A DNA stretch of 64,000 nucleotides, from the NCBI GenBank assembly GCA_905221605.1, contig CAJNDS010002207.1, positions 62,001 to 126,000 of the forward strand, in the 5' to 3' direction. Below are positions 24,606 through 36,086 of the stretch, piece after piece. The notes under the pieces are model-generated. The model saw nothing but the letters and a program-made list of their open reading frames with translations, had not been told where the DNA came from and did no database searches. The translations under genes were made by a program, and so were the position numbers. Origin of the DNA: Symbiodinium natans (Eukaryota > Sar > Dinophyceae > Suessiales > Symbiodiniaceae). The stretch's first letter is position 1. Each line of letters starts with the position of its first letter.

Positions 24606-24668
24606 GGCTTGAGAGGCTGCTGGACTGGAGCCTGACGACAGCGACCTGGAATCAGCTCCTCTTCGCAG
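24606..24668 (+). CDS. Candidate short exon, unknown protein
   Basis: Between CTCAG and GTCGCA, 63 bp read LERLLDWSLTTATWNQLLFA. The pattern is an amphipathic helix with two Trp residues. No neighbours can be joined. Confidence 0.3.
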
Positions 24669-24804
24669 GTCGCATGCTCAGATGTAGCACCGCATTGCAA
24701 GCTCAGATTACGGACCTCTCCTAAACAATTAGGAGCATGAAATCTCCAAGCGCAAGTAGTAAAGCTCAGCAGGAGTGGTAGTAGTGGGGTTTGACCTGGG
24801 GCCT

Positions 24805-24890
24805 CACTGGCGGGAAGTAGGAAGGGGGGAAAGGAAGTGAAGGAAGAAGGAAGGGAAGGAAGGGAGGGAAGAAGGAGGGAAGGGAGGTTG
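24805..24890 (+). repeat. Polypurine tract (GGAAG-type)
   Basis: About 80 bp contains almost only A and G, mainly GGAAGG variants. Confidence 0.8.
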
Positions 24891-25159
24891 GTGTTGACGT
24901 GCAGCCAACGTCTGCGGATCTGACTGCTGACCCGTAGTTCGCAAGAGAGGCGTGCTCAGAACCAAGAAGGCCCAAACCCACAGGCTTCAACTCGCTGCAA
25001 GATGAAACGAGGTTGGCCCTTGCCTGCAATCCTGCATCGCCTTCAAGACGACCCTGGGCTGTGGTTAAATGGTTTGATCATGTTTGACCCTAACCTTAAA
25101 TATCTGCTCGAGCGTTCCCGAAATTTGCAAAGCCCACCCCAACAGAATCCCAAATCGGA

Positions 25160-25243
25160 CTTACATACGCACTTACGCGCTTACACACTTCCACAATTAC
25201 AGACTTGCACGCTTACACACTTATACACTTACACTTGCTGACC
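25160..25243 (+). repeat. Degenerate (CTTACAC)n repeat
   Basis: CTTACAC, CTTACGC and CTTATAC variants repeat about ten times with slightly variable spacing. Confidence 0.7.
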
Positions 25244-25560
25244 CCCGAAATGTTTAATTGGTGACATCAACTGCGTAAAAAATGTCTCCCTCACACACTC
25301 TGCATGCACCAGCACAAGTGCATGACAAGCGCTGGATTGCAGCACGACTGTCATGCACATGACGTGTACATTGCCAGCCATGGACCTTGTCATCCAGGTG
25401 CACCGACGCAGGTACAGGTTTGTGCATCCACAAGCCCATCGCGAAAATCAAGGACGGCCTGTGCAAAAAAGATCCTTTGCGAACAGGCCCACACACAGAC
25501 CCACCCAAGCACGCGCGCACGCACGCGCGCGAACAAGCCAATGGCAAAGCGCGTACAGAG

Positions 25561-25725
25561 CGGTGGAGTCACCTGAGATCGGAGGCCTACCTGCGGGAGG
25601 CAGTCTGCAGCGCCGCCGCTGAGGGCGGCTACGCGCTGAGGAGCCGGAGCATGGGGGCGCGCGGCGCCACGAAGCTGCAAAAGATGTCGGAAGGCATGGA
25701 GCGAAAGCAGGCGCAAGCGTTCTTA
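25561..25725 (+). CDS. Candidate exon, charged helical protein
   Basis: One frame reads HLRSEAYLREAVCSAAAEGG, YALRSRSMGARGATKLQKMS and EGMERKQAQAF. It is Ala, Arg and Lys rich and likely helical. An AG precedes it at 25559-25560. The 3' end is unclear. Local composition is much more coding-like than the CA/CG repeat just before (25490-25540). Family not recognised. Confidence 0.35.
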
Positions 25726-27411
25726 GCCGCAGGGGTTCATCAAGTGGGCTTCCTGGATCAGGATTCAGTGTGCAGGGGTTGTCTTTGCATTCACAGGTCA
25801 ATTTCACCCGGTTGGGAGATTGCTGTAATCCGCGGCTCTGAGATGTGAGGTCTGGATCTGCATTGGGCGGGACGAAGATTTGGCAGCAGAAAGGCAGTAC
25901 ACGATCTTTTGAAGACGGGGCGCTGCAACTCATCCTCGTTCGTCGGTGTTGTTCATGCTGCAAGGTTCCATTGTCGTTGAGCTGTGTCGCCTGTCAGTCC
26001 AGGTAGACTGCCCTTGCAGAGTGGACCGTCCTACTCACTTGGCTTTTCCGAGTTGCGAGAGAGAGCCCTAGCCCAGATAGATGCGTAGACACCGAGAGGT
26101 GGCGAATGCACGGTGAGTTCCCCGACTGCACGGCCATCGCAGGGCTTCTGCGTGGCGAGGCCAATGGTGGCTGCCTTTTTGCCGATGTTGGTGGCTCGAT
26201 CTTGCTTCGGGGTTTGGTGCCTTAAGCCCGGGTTAATGGATGTTAGCGGTTTCGGGGTGAGGGGATGCTGGGAAATCTGGGTTTCGGATTCCGTGTCCTG
26301 CACAGAGTTCAATTGATTCATGTTGATTCTTACGAACGTGGGCTAGCGGTCTAGGCCGAGCAGGAGCGGGGAGAGCTTGGTTTTAGTAGTCGAGTAGAGC
26401 AGCCTCTGTCAGGGTTTTGCAGTGCAGCCCTTTGTAGGTATTGCAGCAGCCACTAGGGTTCATGCAGCTCCCCTGATCCGATGTATGGAACCTCAAAAAT
26501 AGATCAGGCCGAAGGGAAGCTAGACGTCGCAGAAACCCTGAGCTCCCTACCCGGCAGAGGGGCATGTACACCTACCAAAAAAGTAAGGCGCGAACCTCGG
26601 TTCATGCTCTTTGCAGATGGCTCAGGAGGCACCGTGTCTGCTGCGAGTTTTGAGGAGCTTGAATAGTGATGCTAGGGCAGCCAGTTGGGCAGCTAGGAGA
26701 GGTGTCCCTGTCGCTGGAAATCCTGGAACCTCATTGTGGCCTTGCAGGGCTTCGAGGTGCTGGCTGTGGAGCCTGTGCCGTTGACGGCGGCGCTGCTGAT
26801 GGCTTCGGTGCCCCAGCGTGTGTTGGGATGTGTGGGAGGTCGTCCTGCATGAGGTTTTATTTGGCTGGTAAGTGGGTTCCATCGTAATCTCCTCGTGTGG
26901 TGAAAGTGCTCCAGATCAGGGCCCGTGTTTCTTATGCTGAAGCGGAGCGCAAAAACTTCCGCATCAAGTCCCAAGCCCTGAGCCCTTGCATACGTGTTGC
27001 GCAATGTCCTTCTTGTGAGTTGCCACGCCTGCCTTCAGCGGTGCCAAGCTTGGTCGGATGCTGCGATGGTCTTGAAGGATGTCTGGGAAATTTGTTGTCT
27101 GCTGCGGCTGGATTTCGTTTTGGGGGTCGCCGGGTGGGACGACGGCAGGTGCTCCGCAACCACTTGGAATCTCGCATTCAGGTGGTGCAGGCTGCCGAGC
27201 GCGAACTCCTTGTAGGTCAGCCGTGCGCACTGCAGCTCGCACAAGATGCCGCAACGCAGAAGTGCTGCCAGTTTTGCTTACCCTAAGTAAACAGACAAAC
27301 TCAAAAAAACGCCCATGCACGCCCCCTCCAGAGCTCTCGCCTTCGCCACATGAAGCCGCAGGCTGCGGCTGGGCGGGGCGGCTCGGGCAGCCTCCGGCAC
27401 CTTTGGCCTTT

Positions 27412-27453
27412 CGGAAGTTTCGGAAGTTTCGGAAGTTTCGGAAGTTTCGGAAG
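27412..27453 (+). repeat. 9-bp tandem repeat (CGGAAGTTT)
   Basis: Four perfect copies are followed by a partial fifth (CGGAAGCTG). Because 9 is a multiple of 3 the repeat keeps frames open, giving Phe-Arg-Lys or Ser-Glu-Thr repeats. Confidence 0.9.
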
Positions 27454-29339
27454 CTGTGGCCAACATTAAGTACTCGCAGGAAAAAGATTGCATTGGAGCC
27501 TTGGAGCTTTGGGAGTCTCTGTCTCAGGATCAGGCTTAGGGTTTGTGGGGCCTGATTGGATGCCCGCGAAGCGGGCGCAATCTTGCAGGGAGGGCAGGTG
27601 CAGGTTGTCTTGTTTAGGGCCAGTCCCTTGACCCAACTTCAACTGATGACGGTAACCCTTCATCCTCACATGCAACCAGAAGGTTCAGCTAGGTAGGGGG
27701 TGGCAAAAAGAACCCTGACACCTGTAGCAGAGGTGCCCAGAGAAGCACTCGGCCGCCTGCGAGGCATGGGCTTGGGTATTCAGTGAAAGGTCCTTCCGGA
27801 TGTCCAGAGCTTTGAGGTACCAGGGTCTTGGAGGGTTTAGGGTTGAGGGCATATTCCTCATGTCTTTGAGGTAGCGTAAAGGAGACCGCTAGACAAGCCC
27901 GTCTGCTTGTGCCGCAATCCAACTCTGAATCTCTTCGACAGGTGGTGAGTGCTGATCCACGCGATGCGCTTCTGACGACGGTCATTCAGCTTCAAATTGT
28001 TCATAAGCTATGGAGACAAAGCCCCCGAACATGTGGCAAAGACAAGACATGAACGGTACAATCAATGATTAGAGGCGCAGCGAATCGTCATTATTCCACA
28101 AGCTACGCTTTCCATGTAATCTAGTTCGCGAAGCAAGAAATGAAGCAAGCCAAGAAAGCTCAACAATCATGTTCCTTGCTCCTGGTAATCCTTACTAAAA
28201 ACATGATGCAATTGCTCACATGTCACTCCCGGCTACTGTTTCAATATGTTTCATGTGCTCGTCTTCCATTTCGCTTCCCGGCGCAGCTGTCAGCAATGCA
28301 TTCTTGCCCCAAGGCGTTGGTTGTGTCCTAAGGTTCTCGGGTAGGATGTTGTTTGTCCATGCGGTTGGCCGAGGTTTCGCTGGACAGCCTTGTGCAGCAG
28401 AGCCCGCGCAAACCTTTGTGCGCCGTGAAGATTGATGTTGAGGGCTCCGAGGACGGGTGCTGAAGCGAATGCCTGACACGCAGAGCAGAAATCATGCTTC
28501 CTGGAACATGATGTGAGTGACAGCCGTGTTGCTTGACGCGCATTCGGTCGGTCGCTGCTGGCATCGTGCTGCTTCGAGCCCCTAAGACTAAGAAGCCCCT
28601 TCTACGAACAGGGTTCGAAGCCTTCTAAGCTACCCTTGCAGCCTTCCAAACGCCATGTTTTTTCCCTTAAGAAGGAGGAGGTGCTTGCTGGTGCTGGACA
28701 CAGCCTACGCCATCGCCCAAGGCGCGAACTCGACTCCACCAACAAACTGAACTCAACTCCCTTGCGTCGAATCGCCGAAGGGCTCGAGAAACACCGAACT
28801 GGTGCATTGCTTTGCGAAGAGGAGGTGACTTAAGTCTTAGGTGTCTTCCGCTGGGTTCCCGAGACATCTTGAGAGCCTTGCGAGGCTTTTCTTAGAGATC
28901 CATGCGCTGCTGCTGCGCAAGCGGGGGACATCTTCTGGCCGCGTTTTCGACAGGCAGGATGATGGGCGCCAGAGCAGCGAGTGAGAGTCGCAGCTGCAGG
29001 TGAAGGAGTGCGAATCGTGCGATCCCGCGGTCAATGCATGAGCCTGGCAGGCTCTTGATCGAGTTTGGGTACCGAAATGCCTGGAGCTCGAGTATGTGCA
29101 AGTCGAGGATGCTACCAGGACCCGTGGATTGGAGTCGCTGAGAGTCTTGCAGTTGAGCAAAGTAAAGGGCATGACCGTTCTTGATGGGCTCGGCCCAAGT
29201 CTCGAATCTAAGCGGCCGAGGTCCAGCTGCTGAGTGAGCACGGTCGCAGCTGTTTATCGGCATCGGTGAGGAGCTCGCCAGGCCCTTAAAATTCAATTCA
29301 GACAACCCTCAGCCGCATCTATGTGAATGATGCGCTGCG

Positions 29340-29512
29340 CTCTCTCTCTCTCTCTGTCTCTCTCTCTCTCTCTGTCTGTCCCTCTCTGTGTGTCGCTCTC
29401 TGTCTGTGTCTCTCTCTGTCTGTGTCTCCCTGTCTGCGTCTGTGTCTGTGTCTGTGTCTGGGTCTGGGTCTGGGTCTGGGTCTGGGTCTGGGTCTGGGTC
29501 TGGGTCTGTGTG
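29340..29512 (+). repeat. (CT)n/(GTCT)n followed by (TCTGGG)n hexamer array
   Basis: CT-rich sequence with GTCT interruptions runs to about 29455, then about nine near-perfect TCTGGG hexamers follow to about 29508. The open frames across it are repeat translations. Confidence 0.9.
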
Positions 29513-29602
29513 TGGGCCCGTCTGTGTGGCACAGGCAGTGGCAGAACCTCGAAGCCCTTAAGGAGTGAACCTGAAAGCCTCCCAAAGCCCAAAACATCCC
29601 AA

Positions 29603-29685
29603 ATCCCGCCGAAATCCCCCCAAAATCCCCCCAAAATCCCCCCCAAAAATCCTCCCAATATCTCCCCCCCCAAAATCCCCCACGG
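29603..29685 (+). repeat. Degenerate (CCCCCAAAAT)n repeat
   Basis: Six or so units of about 10 bp, each with a C run followed by AAAAT or AATAT. Confidence 0.75.
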
Positions 29686-29804
29686 AAGGTTGGAAGGAGC
29701 CTGGCCTCAGGGTGGGGGCATCTACGCGGAGCACTGGTGGCAGGGAGCCTCTGCTCTACCGGCCGGGCTCTTCCTAGCCCCTCTGGCAGATGTGAGGGGG
29801 GCCT

Positions 29805-29890
29805 TAGGGTTTAGGGTTTAGGGAGTGTAGGGTTTAGGGAGTTTGGAGTTTAGGGTCTCGGGTTTAGGGTTTAGGGTTGAGGGTTTAGGC
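29805..29890 (+). repeat. Telomere-like TTTAGGG tract
   Basis: TTTAGGG and close variants (TGTAGGG, TTGAGGG, TCTCGGG) recur through about 85 bp. TTTAGGG is the plant-type telomere unit and has been reported for dinoflagellate telomeres. Here it is interrupted and internal, so it is an interstitial tract and not a chromosome end. Confidence 0.75.
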
Positions 29891-32583
29891 GACAGATCCT
29901 TGCAGACCCTTTCAATTGAAGTCGGCTTTTGAGGGTTTGGGGTCCACAGGGCTTGGCAAATCTCTTCAAATCTCGGCAACTTGAGGTTTGGGATCGAAGG
30001 GTTTGTGTCTTGATCAAGCCGCCAGAGATGCGCGCGCAACAGCGATGCGACTGTTGTCGTAGGAACCTGGCTTTTGCAGGGGTCGCCCCCGCTTGGTTGA
30101 TGCGACACTCCCCACAAATTCAGGAATCTCATCGTTAGCTTCAGAGACCAGAATCGAAGAACCACCCGCACCAACAGAAATCAGGAGACTAGCCGTCCAG
30201 TGCATTGAGCAGGTACAGGAACGACTCAAATCAGGTCTTGGCGGTTGCAGCGGTCCAATCGCGCACCCCCTCCCCTTCATTCTTTAAGCCCTGAGCCCAG
30301 GAGCGGAATGCCTGTAGATGTGCGCGTGCCTGTTTCCTCCAACTCCGTCCAGGCCTTGAAGGGTCGGAAATATTTGGGGCGTCGATTCGACGGAGTTGTG
30401 GCACTTGATGCCGAATCCCTGAAAGTCAAAGACCGGCCTCAACTCGAAGCCTTGGAGCCTCTGACCCGGAAGCCCTCACATCCTAAGAACACCCTAAGCC
30501 CCCTTTGCAGTTTCAAGCGCAAACCCTCAATACCTCGAATTGTCCTGCAGTGTCGGTGTGGCGAAGCTCAGCCTGGTGTGGGGCACAGAAATCCTTGGCC
30601 CTTGGCATCTGGCTTGTACGATAGGGTCTTTGTATGGAAGGCTTTTCAGAAGCACAAATAAACACACATCACAACAACAGAAGAAAGCACACAAACAAAT
30701 CGCTCAAGAACCGAGAAGGGTAGTGAAGGGTAGTTTGACCCGGGGACGGAGGTCAACCCGGCTGCCGGTGCTGGGACTTCGTCGTCGCCACCGGTCGCTG
30801 CCAGATGTACAGAAGCTGCGGGGCTCTGAACGGCACAGCGCTGGCCCACAGGGTCGGCTCCTGGGCAGGGGAACTAAGTGGAAACTTCGTCTTCAGCTGA
30901 GCTCCAGATGTGGGGCTTTGGAGAGGTCGACGCAGTGCTTCTGGCCTGCCGTGCCGAGATTCGAGATTCGTTTCTGCGCCTTCGCTTTCCAGCCTACGAG
31001 TGCTCATGTCGTCATCGATCCTTCAGCACGTTGGAGCGTGGACCGAGAATCTTCGGCATGCCCAAGTCGTAAAGTCGTAAAGGTTTGGTGTGGAGTCAGA
31101 TTTGGACAACGGTCCAGAACGGTCGTGGGGGGCCACCTCGCCCCTTTACGACAGTGAAGCTGGAGGTTCACGGGCTCTTCTCAAAATATACCTGCCCCGA
31201 TGTAGCCAAGCCGTGCGTGCAATGCGCATGGGCATGAAGCCCCAAACTCCAAGCAGGCTTCAGGCTTCATGATATGAGGCTTTTGCGGCGTGCCCGCAGT
31301 CTGGTGAAAAGCCACGTCGTCTGGCCATGTTGCTGAGGACTCTTCGGTGGTCTCTGGTATGTGGGGATGGAGGGTCTAGGGCCTTTGCGTTTATGTAGGA
31401 CTTTGCAGATCTGGAACTTTGCAGGCAGTTCAGGCTTCGGTAGCATTTGGGGGGGTATTGGTTGGAGTGGCTGTGCTGGTACGCTCGTAGCTGTTCTACC
31501 TCAACGTCGGGCCACATGCCACCATATTCGCACCAGAAGCATTTTTGTTGCTTTTTGGGGCCAGCCTCGGACGTAGCGGTAGGGGGAGAGTCGTGGCCGT
31601 GGCATGATTGACTGTTAAGAAGACCAGTGGCTTGTGAATCGGTGCAGCTACAGCTCAGTACATGCAAGCCACACGTGTTGCTTTACTGTGGCCGATGCCG
31701 GCAGCATGGAAGTTCCAGCGGTGGAACTCCAGTCGCTGGGTGAGGGCTATGCCCCCTTGGCACGGTGCTCAGTGGAGAGGTTTCAGGGGCTAAGAGGAAC
31801 AGGCTCATGCCGGAAAAGCATGGAAAAGCACTTCATTGTCACGTTTTGTCAAAGATCTTCTGAAGCGCGCCTTCGCGTGAGGTTCCCACGGCTGAAGCGC
31901 GAGGCTTCACTCGCGAGGGAGCTTCGTCAAAGCTTAGGAGCTGTCGTTTTGAGGTTATTTGGGTGTGCTAAGGGCTGTTTAGGATTTGGGGCTGGATTGC
32001 GGTGGCATCTGAAGGTTTGTGGGGTTTGCTGACAGCACACCGGTGCATAAGCAGCACACGCGCTACTTTTGTTCGGACGAAGTCGTGGCCGTAGTGCTTC
32101 AAGAGCCAAGCGCGCGTGAAAGGCGAGAGCCCCAGCTCGATCTGGACACGGCTCTGGATGGTCGGCGCCCGGTGTATCGTCTTCGACCTCACATACCAAC
32201 ATGTGGTCTCGGCGGCATATGGAGTTGAAAGGCCTGAGGGCCCGTGTCGACAAGTGCCTCACACCATCTCGTTCTTTATGTTGCTTTTGCGAAGCATGCA
32301 AGAAAAGGGTTCGAGCGTGTTGGTGGTGCTAGGGCATGTCTTCGATGGAAGATGTGTGTCTTGAGGTATGGTCCAAATTCCTGGCCTTCTTGCACCTCTG
32401 CTGAACTGAAGGGCTGTGGAGAACTGCAGAGGTTCGGGGCTCACAGAAAGTTGTGGTCGGAAGCGTGTGGGAATGTGGAGATGATGGATGGGATTGTTTC
32501 GTCAACCATGGATTCAGACATGATGGCTGTAGAGTGCGCGACCACTGTAGTCCACAAACAACATGTTGGCTGCTGTTTTGCAG

Positions 32584-32658
32584 CGAGGTGTTTCCTGAAT
32601 GCCACTCTGCTGCTGGGTGAGGAGAGCTTCTACTCCATACTGTGCTCCGAGCTGCATG
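32584..32658 (+). CDS. Candidate exon, unknown protein
   Basis: Between TTTTGCAG and a GTAAAG donor, the frame reads RCFLNATLLLGEESFYSILC, then SELH. Both splice signals are strong. It lies just upstream of a fold-back element, which would then be inside the following intron. No partner exons are identified. Confidence 0.4.
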
Positions 32659-32718
32659 GTAAAGAGAGTGGCCCGGTAACCCCGCACGCCCGTTGCCCCT
32701 AAAAAAAGTTAGTTTACA

Positions 32719-32792
32719 TAGCCCGTGACGCACCGTGATTAGCGAACCCGTGACTATCGCGTGCTCGCTAATTACGGCTGTATCGTGGGCTA
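32719..32792. repeat. Fold-back inverted repeat with 27-28-bp arms
   Basis: The left arm at 32719-32745 starts TAGCCCGTGACGCA and ends GATTAGCGA. The reverse complement of the right arm (32765-32792) starts TAGCCCACGATACA and ends AATTAGCGA. The arms match apart from a few substitutions and one gap, around a loop of about 19 bp. Local composition is AT-richer than the flanks. It resembles a short MITE or hairpin element and shares no obvious sequence with the fold-back at 10072. Confidence 0.65.
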
Positions 32793-33379
32793 TATAGTGG
32801 AATATTTAAAACAGAGGTACCCAAACAGAGGGGTCACTGCAAAACTCTCATTACATGGGGTTGTCTGAAGCCTCCCAAATCTTTTGAAGATTCGCTCCTT
32901 CGAACGGTCCGAGTCCTTTCGGATGTTTGTGTTTTTGGTTCGTTTGGTGTCACGAAGATAAGGTCCCAGCTGCCTTCTTCTTCAAGCTGCATCCGAAATC
33001 ATCACGTCGGGTTTTGCAACAAGACTGGCGACCAAGTGTTTCGGGATTCACGGATACAGGCCAGGCCTCCATTTCGCGTCTTGCATGTGACAGCTGGCAT
33101 GTGGTGGTAGAACTCATTTCCTTGAACCTGAAGATGTTGTGCCGTCTGTTGCTATTGCTGGGCATCACGAAGCGAGTATCTGGGCATGATGGCCGGTGCT
33201 TTGATTGAAACGGGTATTGCTTGACGCACCTGCGGTAGGAATTACAGAGGGACGAACGATCTCCGAGATTCCATGCGGATGACTTTCTGCCGGATGGGCT
33301 CAAGTAGTTCCTTGAATGGACATCCTTCGGAGTCCGGCAGTAGCAAAGGAACAGCCCATGGTCGGTCGAGCGCGCTGCC
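32793..33379. other. Non-coding upstream region of the 33380 gene
   Basis: No exon is supported. An in-frame TAG at 33341 limits the following open frame. A GGCTCAAG motif at 33297-33304 resembles the 3' end of the dinoflagellate spliced leader; 11 of 15 bases from CCGGAT onward agree with the leader's last 15 bases. Confidence 0.35.
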
Positions 33380-34630
33380 ATGCTACAAAAAGCATTGCGT
33401 GATGAAGAGCCAGTGCTCCTGCACAGCCCATCGGATGATGGATTGTTCGATGATCTGCACTATGTAGCCAAGGCGGTGCCAGGAATCGTGTCCAAGTCTA
33501 TTGCCTACCGCGGCAAGGACGATAGGGCTGAAGTAGCACGCATCTTGGGGCACTTGCCAATGGTCAAGGAGGCTCGCGCCCGGCGCCTTCAGGTCTTCCC
33601 ACCACGCTGCGGAACTCCCCAGAGTGCGCGAGAGCGCCCGCAGAGCCGAGCCGAAGAGAGGCTGACGCCCCGAGCCGCGGCATACATGAGGCCGCCTTCT
33701 GCTGGCAACCCGGCAAGGGCTGTGAAGACCCCTACACCGCGCCTGGCACAGACGCACCGCACTCCGCGAGCATCCACACCAAAGGCGCCAAGGAGGGCAT
33801 GGGATGGGCTGTGCGAGGAGCGCATGGAGCGCCCACAGAGATGCGCAACACCGTCCACACCTACAGCAGGACCACCAGGACAGGCCACCTCTGTGGCTTC
33901 AGCTCAGGGCTCAGTGCCATTGGTGCCTGCAGTAGCAGCGGAGCTGGACGGGAAGATCGAGGCGAAAGCCGAGGTCCGCGCCGGCTCCGCCGGGACGGCC
34001 GCCACAGGGCCAGCCACGGCAGCCGCGGCTTGCCCACCGGAGGCCAACTCTGGTGGCCCGGGGCAAGCGGTTGCGGGCCCTGTTCCCGAGGCGTGGTACC
34101 AGCAGGCGATCCAGTCTGGAGTCCAGAGTGCCGTTGGCGGTTCGCGGCTTGGGTTCTCCGTGCTGCCCCTTGACGATGAGGTGCCAGTGGTGAATGAGAA
34201 GGATGTGGAGCAGGTTCAGAAACGATACCTTCACAAGCTAGCGGAAGTGGGTGTCGACCCCAAAGGGAAAAAGGCGGGCGAGATCCTGCAGACGCTGTAT
34301 GCCCGAGGCAGTCGTACGGAGTCCCAGCGGATGAATGCGGAGGCGCAAAAGAAGGTGTTGGTGCGCTTGCGGACACCGCTGTGCATTAAGACAGTGCTTA
34401 AGGAACGTGCGCTGCAAGAGGTGAAGGCAGCTCGGGACAAGCCAGCTGACTTAGTGGATGAGTGCCTGGATCGATGGGAGATTGAGACTCTGGCAGAAGT
34501 TTGCCGGAGCATGAAACATTTCGATGAGGTTGCTGCAGGCCACGTGTCCACCTACACCAGAAGCTATGGAGGCAGACAGTACCTAGGCAAATTTGACCGG
34601 AAGAAGTATATAAGACCACCGACGCCATGA
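33380..34630 (+). CDS. 416-residue intronless protein with Pro/Ala-rich disordered middle, function unknown
   Basis: This is the longest isolated open frame outside the array. The first ATG after the in-frame TAG (33341) is 33380; TGA is at 34628. Residues 1-70 look folded (LRDEEPVLLHSPSDDGLFDD, then VPGIVSKSIAYRGKDDRAEV, ILGHLPMVKEA). Residues about 75-245 are Pro, Ala, Arg and Thr rich with repeated TP, AP and SAR motifs and are probably disordered. Residues about 250-416 are Lys/Glu-rich and helical (VNEKDVEQVQKRYLHKLAEV, LVDECLDRWEIETLAEVCRS), ending in a basic Tyr-rich tail (GRQYLGKFDRKKYIRPP). I recognise no family. Good codon-like texture over the full length, in contrast to the flanking sequence, supports a real gene. 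Lack of introns would fit a retroposed origin. Confidence 0.7.
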   Translation: MLQKALRDEEPVLLHSPSDDGLFDDLHYVAKAVPGIVSKSIAYRGKDDRAEVARILGHLPMVKEARARRLQVFPPRCGTPQSARERPQSRAEERLTPRAAAYMRPPSAGNPARAVKTPTPRLAQTHRTPRASTPKAPRRAWDGLCEERMERPQRCATPSTPTAGPPGQATSVASAQGSVPLVPAVAAELDGKIEAKAEVRAGSAGTAATGPATAAAACPPEANSGGPGQAVAGPVPEAWYQQAIQSGVQSAVGGSRLGFSVLPLDDEVPVVNEKDVEQVQKRYLHKLAEVGVDPKGKKAGEILQTLYARGSRTESQRMNAEAQKKVLVRLRTPLCIKTVLKERALQEVKAARDKPADLVDECLDRWEIETLAEVCRSMKHFDEVAAGHVSTYTRSYGGRQYLGKFDRKKYIRPPTP

Positions 34631-35514
34631 CAGTCCATGTGGAAGCACCAGTGACGAAAAGGCGACGGCGGGAAGCTTCGTTTTTCATAGTGAGCAGCTC
34701 TTGAAAGAGCTTGTGCCACTCGTGTCACCCCTTGCCACCCGGCAGAGCTGGCAGTCTCGGAAACAGCTGCGTTGGAGAGCTTGATGTGCCGACCTTGCCA
34801 GGTTTCTCGACATTTCTCGAACATGTGCGATGGCAGGTGGTCCTTAGTCCCGTGGAGAGCGAGAAGCTGCAGTTGGAGTTCCCCAGCGTGCGGACGCTGT
34901 GGGTCGTTCTTGCCGCTCTTCCGCACGGCTAAGCTCATCCTGTATGCTCCAAGCATCTCCAAGCCGACAAGGCCTAGAATATACCTTGGGAGAGGAGACT
35001 TGTGGCCCAGTATGACTTGCGATTGTGTTTCCAGTTGTCGTCAGACGCAACATCATGGCCGAAACCAGCGTTCTGTAGCACGAGTTCCTTTCCCCAACTC
35101 TACCCAACACCCCAGGCGGATGGAACTCTAAGCATCTGAGAATCTACGCTCTAAGCATTCGAAACCCCCAAGCCCAGAATCCCCAGCCCTTGCTTAGCCT
35201 TAGTTTCCAGGTGGTGGCTGTGGCGAACTCGAGGTACATGAACAAGAACCAGGCCATGAGTTGGGTTCATGAAGAAAGAAGGAAGGGCTGCTCTCTCTGT
35301 GGGGGGAGGGGTGCTAAGATGGAGACTGAAAATATGTGCTGTGTTCATGCACGCGGTTACCCTTCAATACTGTAGTCCTGGATGGTGCTGCAATTGTAGA
35401 CAGTGCGGTGGATGCATCTGCAGTTGGGGAGAGGCAGAAGACATCGAAAGCATCCTAAGGAACCCTGAACAAGTTTTTGGGCTTTACATACTATGTACAT
35501 CATGGTATGTACAC

Positions 35515-35545
<31 letters not shown>

Positions 35546-35952
35546 ATATAGTGTTATATATATATATACACATGCATACATACATCTTGCTTAAAGGTAC
35601 ATTGTATGTTTCATATTGCATAATTCCATAATTACATAATTTCATACTTTCATAAGTCATAATTGCATAATTACATCATTACATAATATTTCAGAATTTC
35701 ATAGTTTCATAATTATCATAATCTCATAATTTCATATTTCATAATCTCATAACCTCATATTTTCATAATTACATGATTGCATAATTACAAAATTACACAA
35801 TTACATAGTTACATAATTACGTATGTACGTATGTATGTATGTATATATATATATATACATACATTCCATAATTGCACATTTCATAATTAGATGTTGCATA
35901 AGAATAAATAGCTACATATACATAAATACTCTTATGCCTTGCACCTACTTAG
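34631..35952. other. No gene; grades into AT-rich microsatellite sequence
   Basis: A frame at about 35210-35335 (VVAVANSRYMNKNQAMSWVH) follows a CCAG acceptor and could be an exon, but its end is unclear. From about 35490 the sequence becomes TATA and CATAATT repeats. Confidence 0.35.
35513..35865. repeat. AT-rich island: (TA)n, (TATG)n and degenerate CATAATT repeats
   Basis: TA tracts at about 35513-35570 and 35838-35858 flank some 230 bp of CATAATT, CATAATTAC and TTTCATAAT units. The CATAATT block is an expanded 7-9-bp repeat that differs sharply in composition from the GC-rich window. Confidence 0.85.
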
Positions 35953-36062
35953 GCGTGGATCGTCTGGACCCTCGCTACGGTGGGTGCCTTGTTGTGCTCC
36001 GCGCACGCGGCAGTGACGCTGGTGGACCTTGCGCACTGCGGCCCTGGCCTCTGGGGCTTAAT
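35953..36062 (+). CDS. Candidate membrane-spanning exon inside AT-rich introns
   Basis: After a CTTAG acceptor, 110 bp read AWIVWTLATVGALLCSAHAA, VTLVDLAHCG and PGLWGL, ending at a GTATAC donor in phase 2. The first 20 residues would span a membrane. This GC-rich block is sharply bounded by AT-rich repeats on both sides (35513-35865 and 36087-36155), as expected for an exon between AT-rich introns. Gene identity and neighbouring exons unknown. Confidence 0.5.
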
Positions 36063-36086
36063 GTATACGATCTACACGATTATTAC

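Larger units (their letters stand above)
25726..32583. other. Mostly unassigned, repeat-bearing
   Basis: No complete gene is evident. Short protein-like frames, for example 26897-26980 (VLQIRARVSYAEAERKNFRI), are too weak to list as exons. Distinct repeats at 27412-27453 and 29340-29890 are given separately. Confidence 0.35.

Noticed and set aside
29293-29821. 126- and 164-codon frames over the CT/TCTGGG repeats
   Set aside because: They are repeat-driven; Thr-Gln, Val-Trp and Pro-Lys runs disappear outside the repeats.
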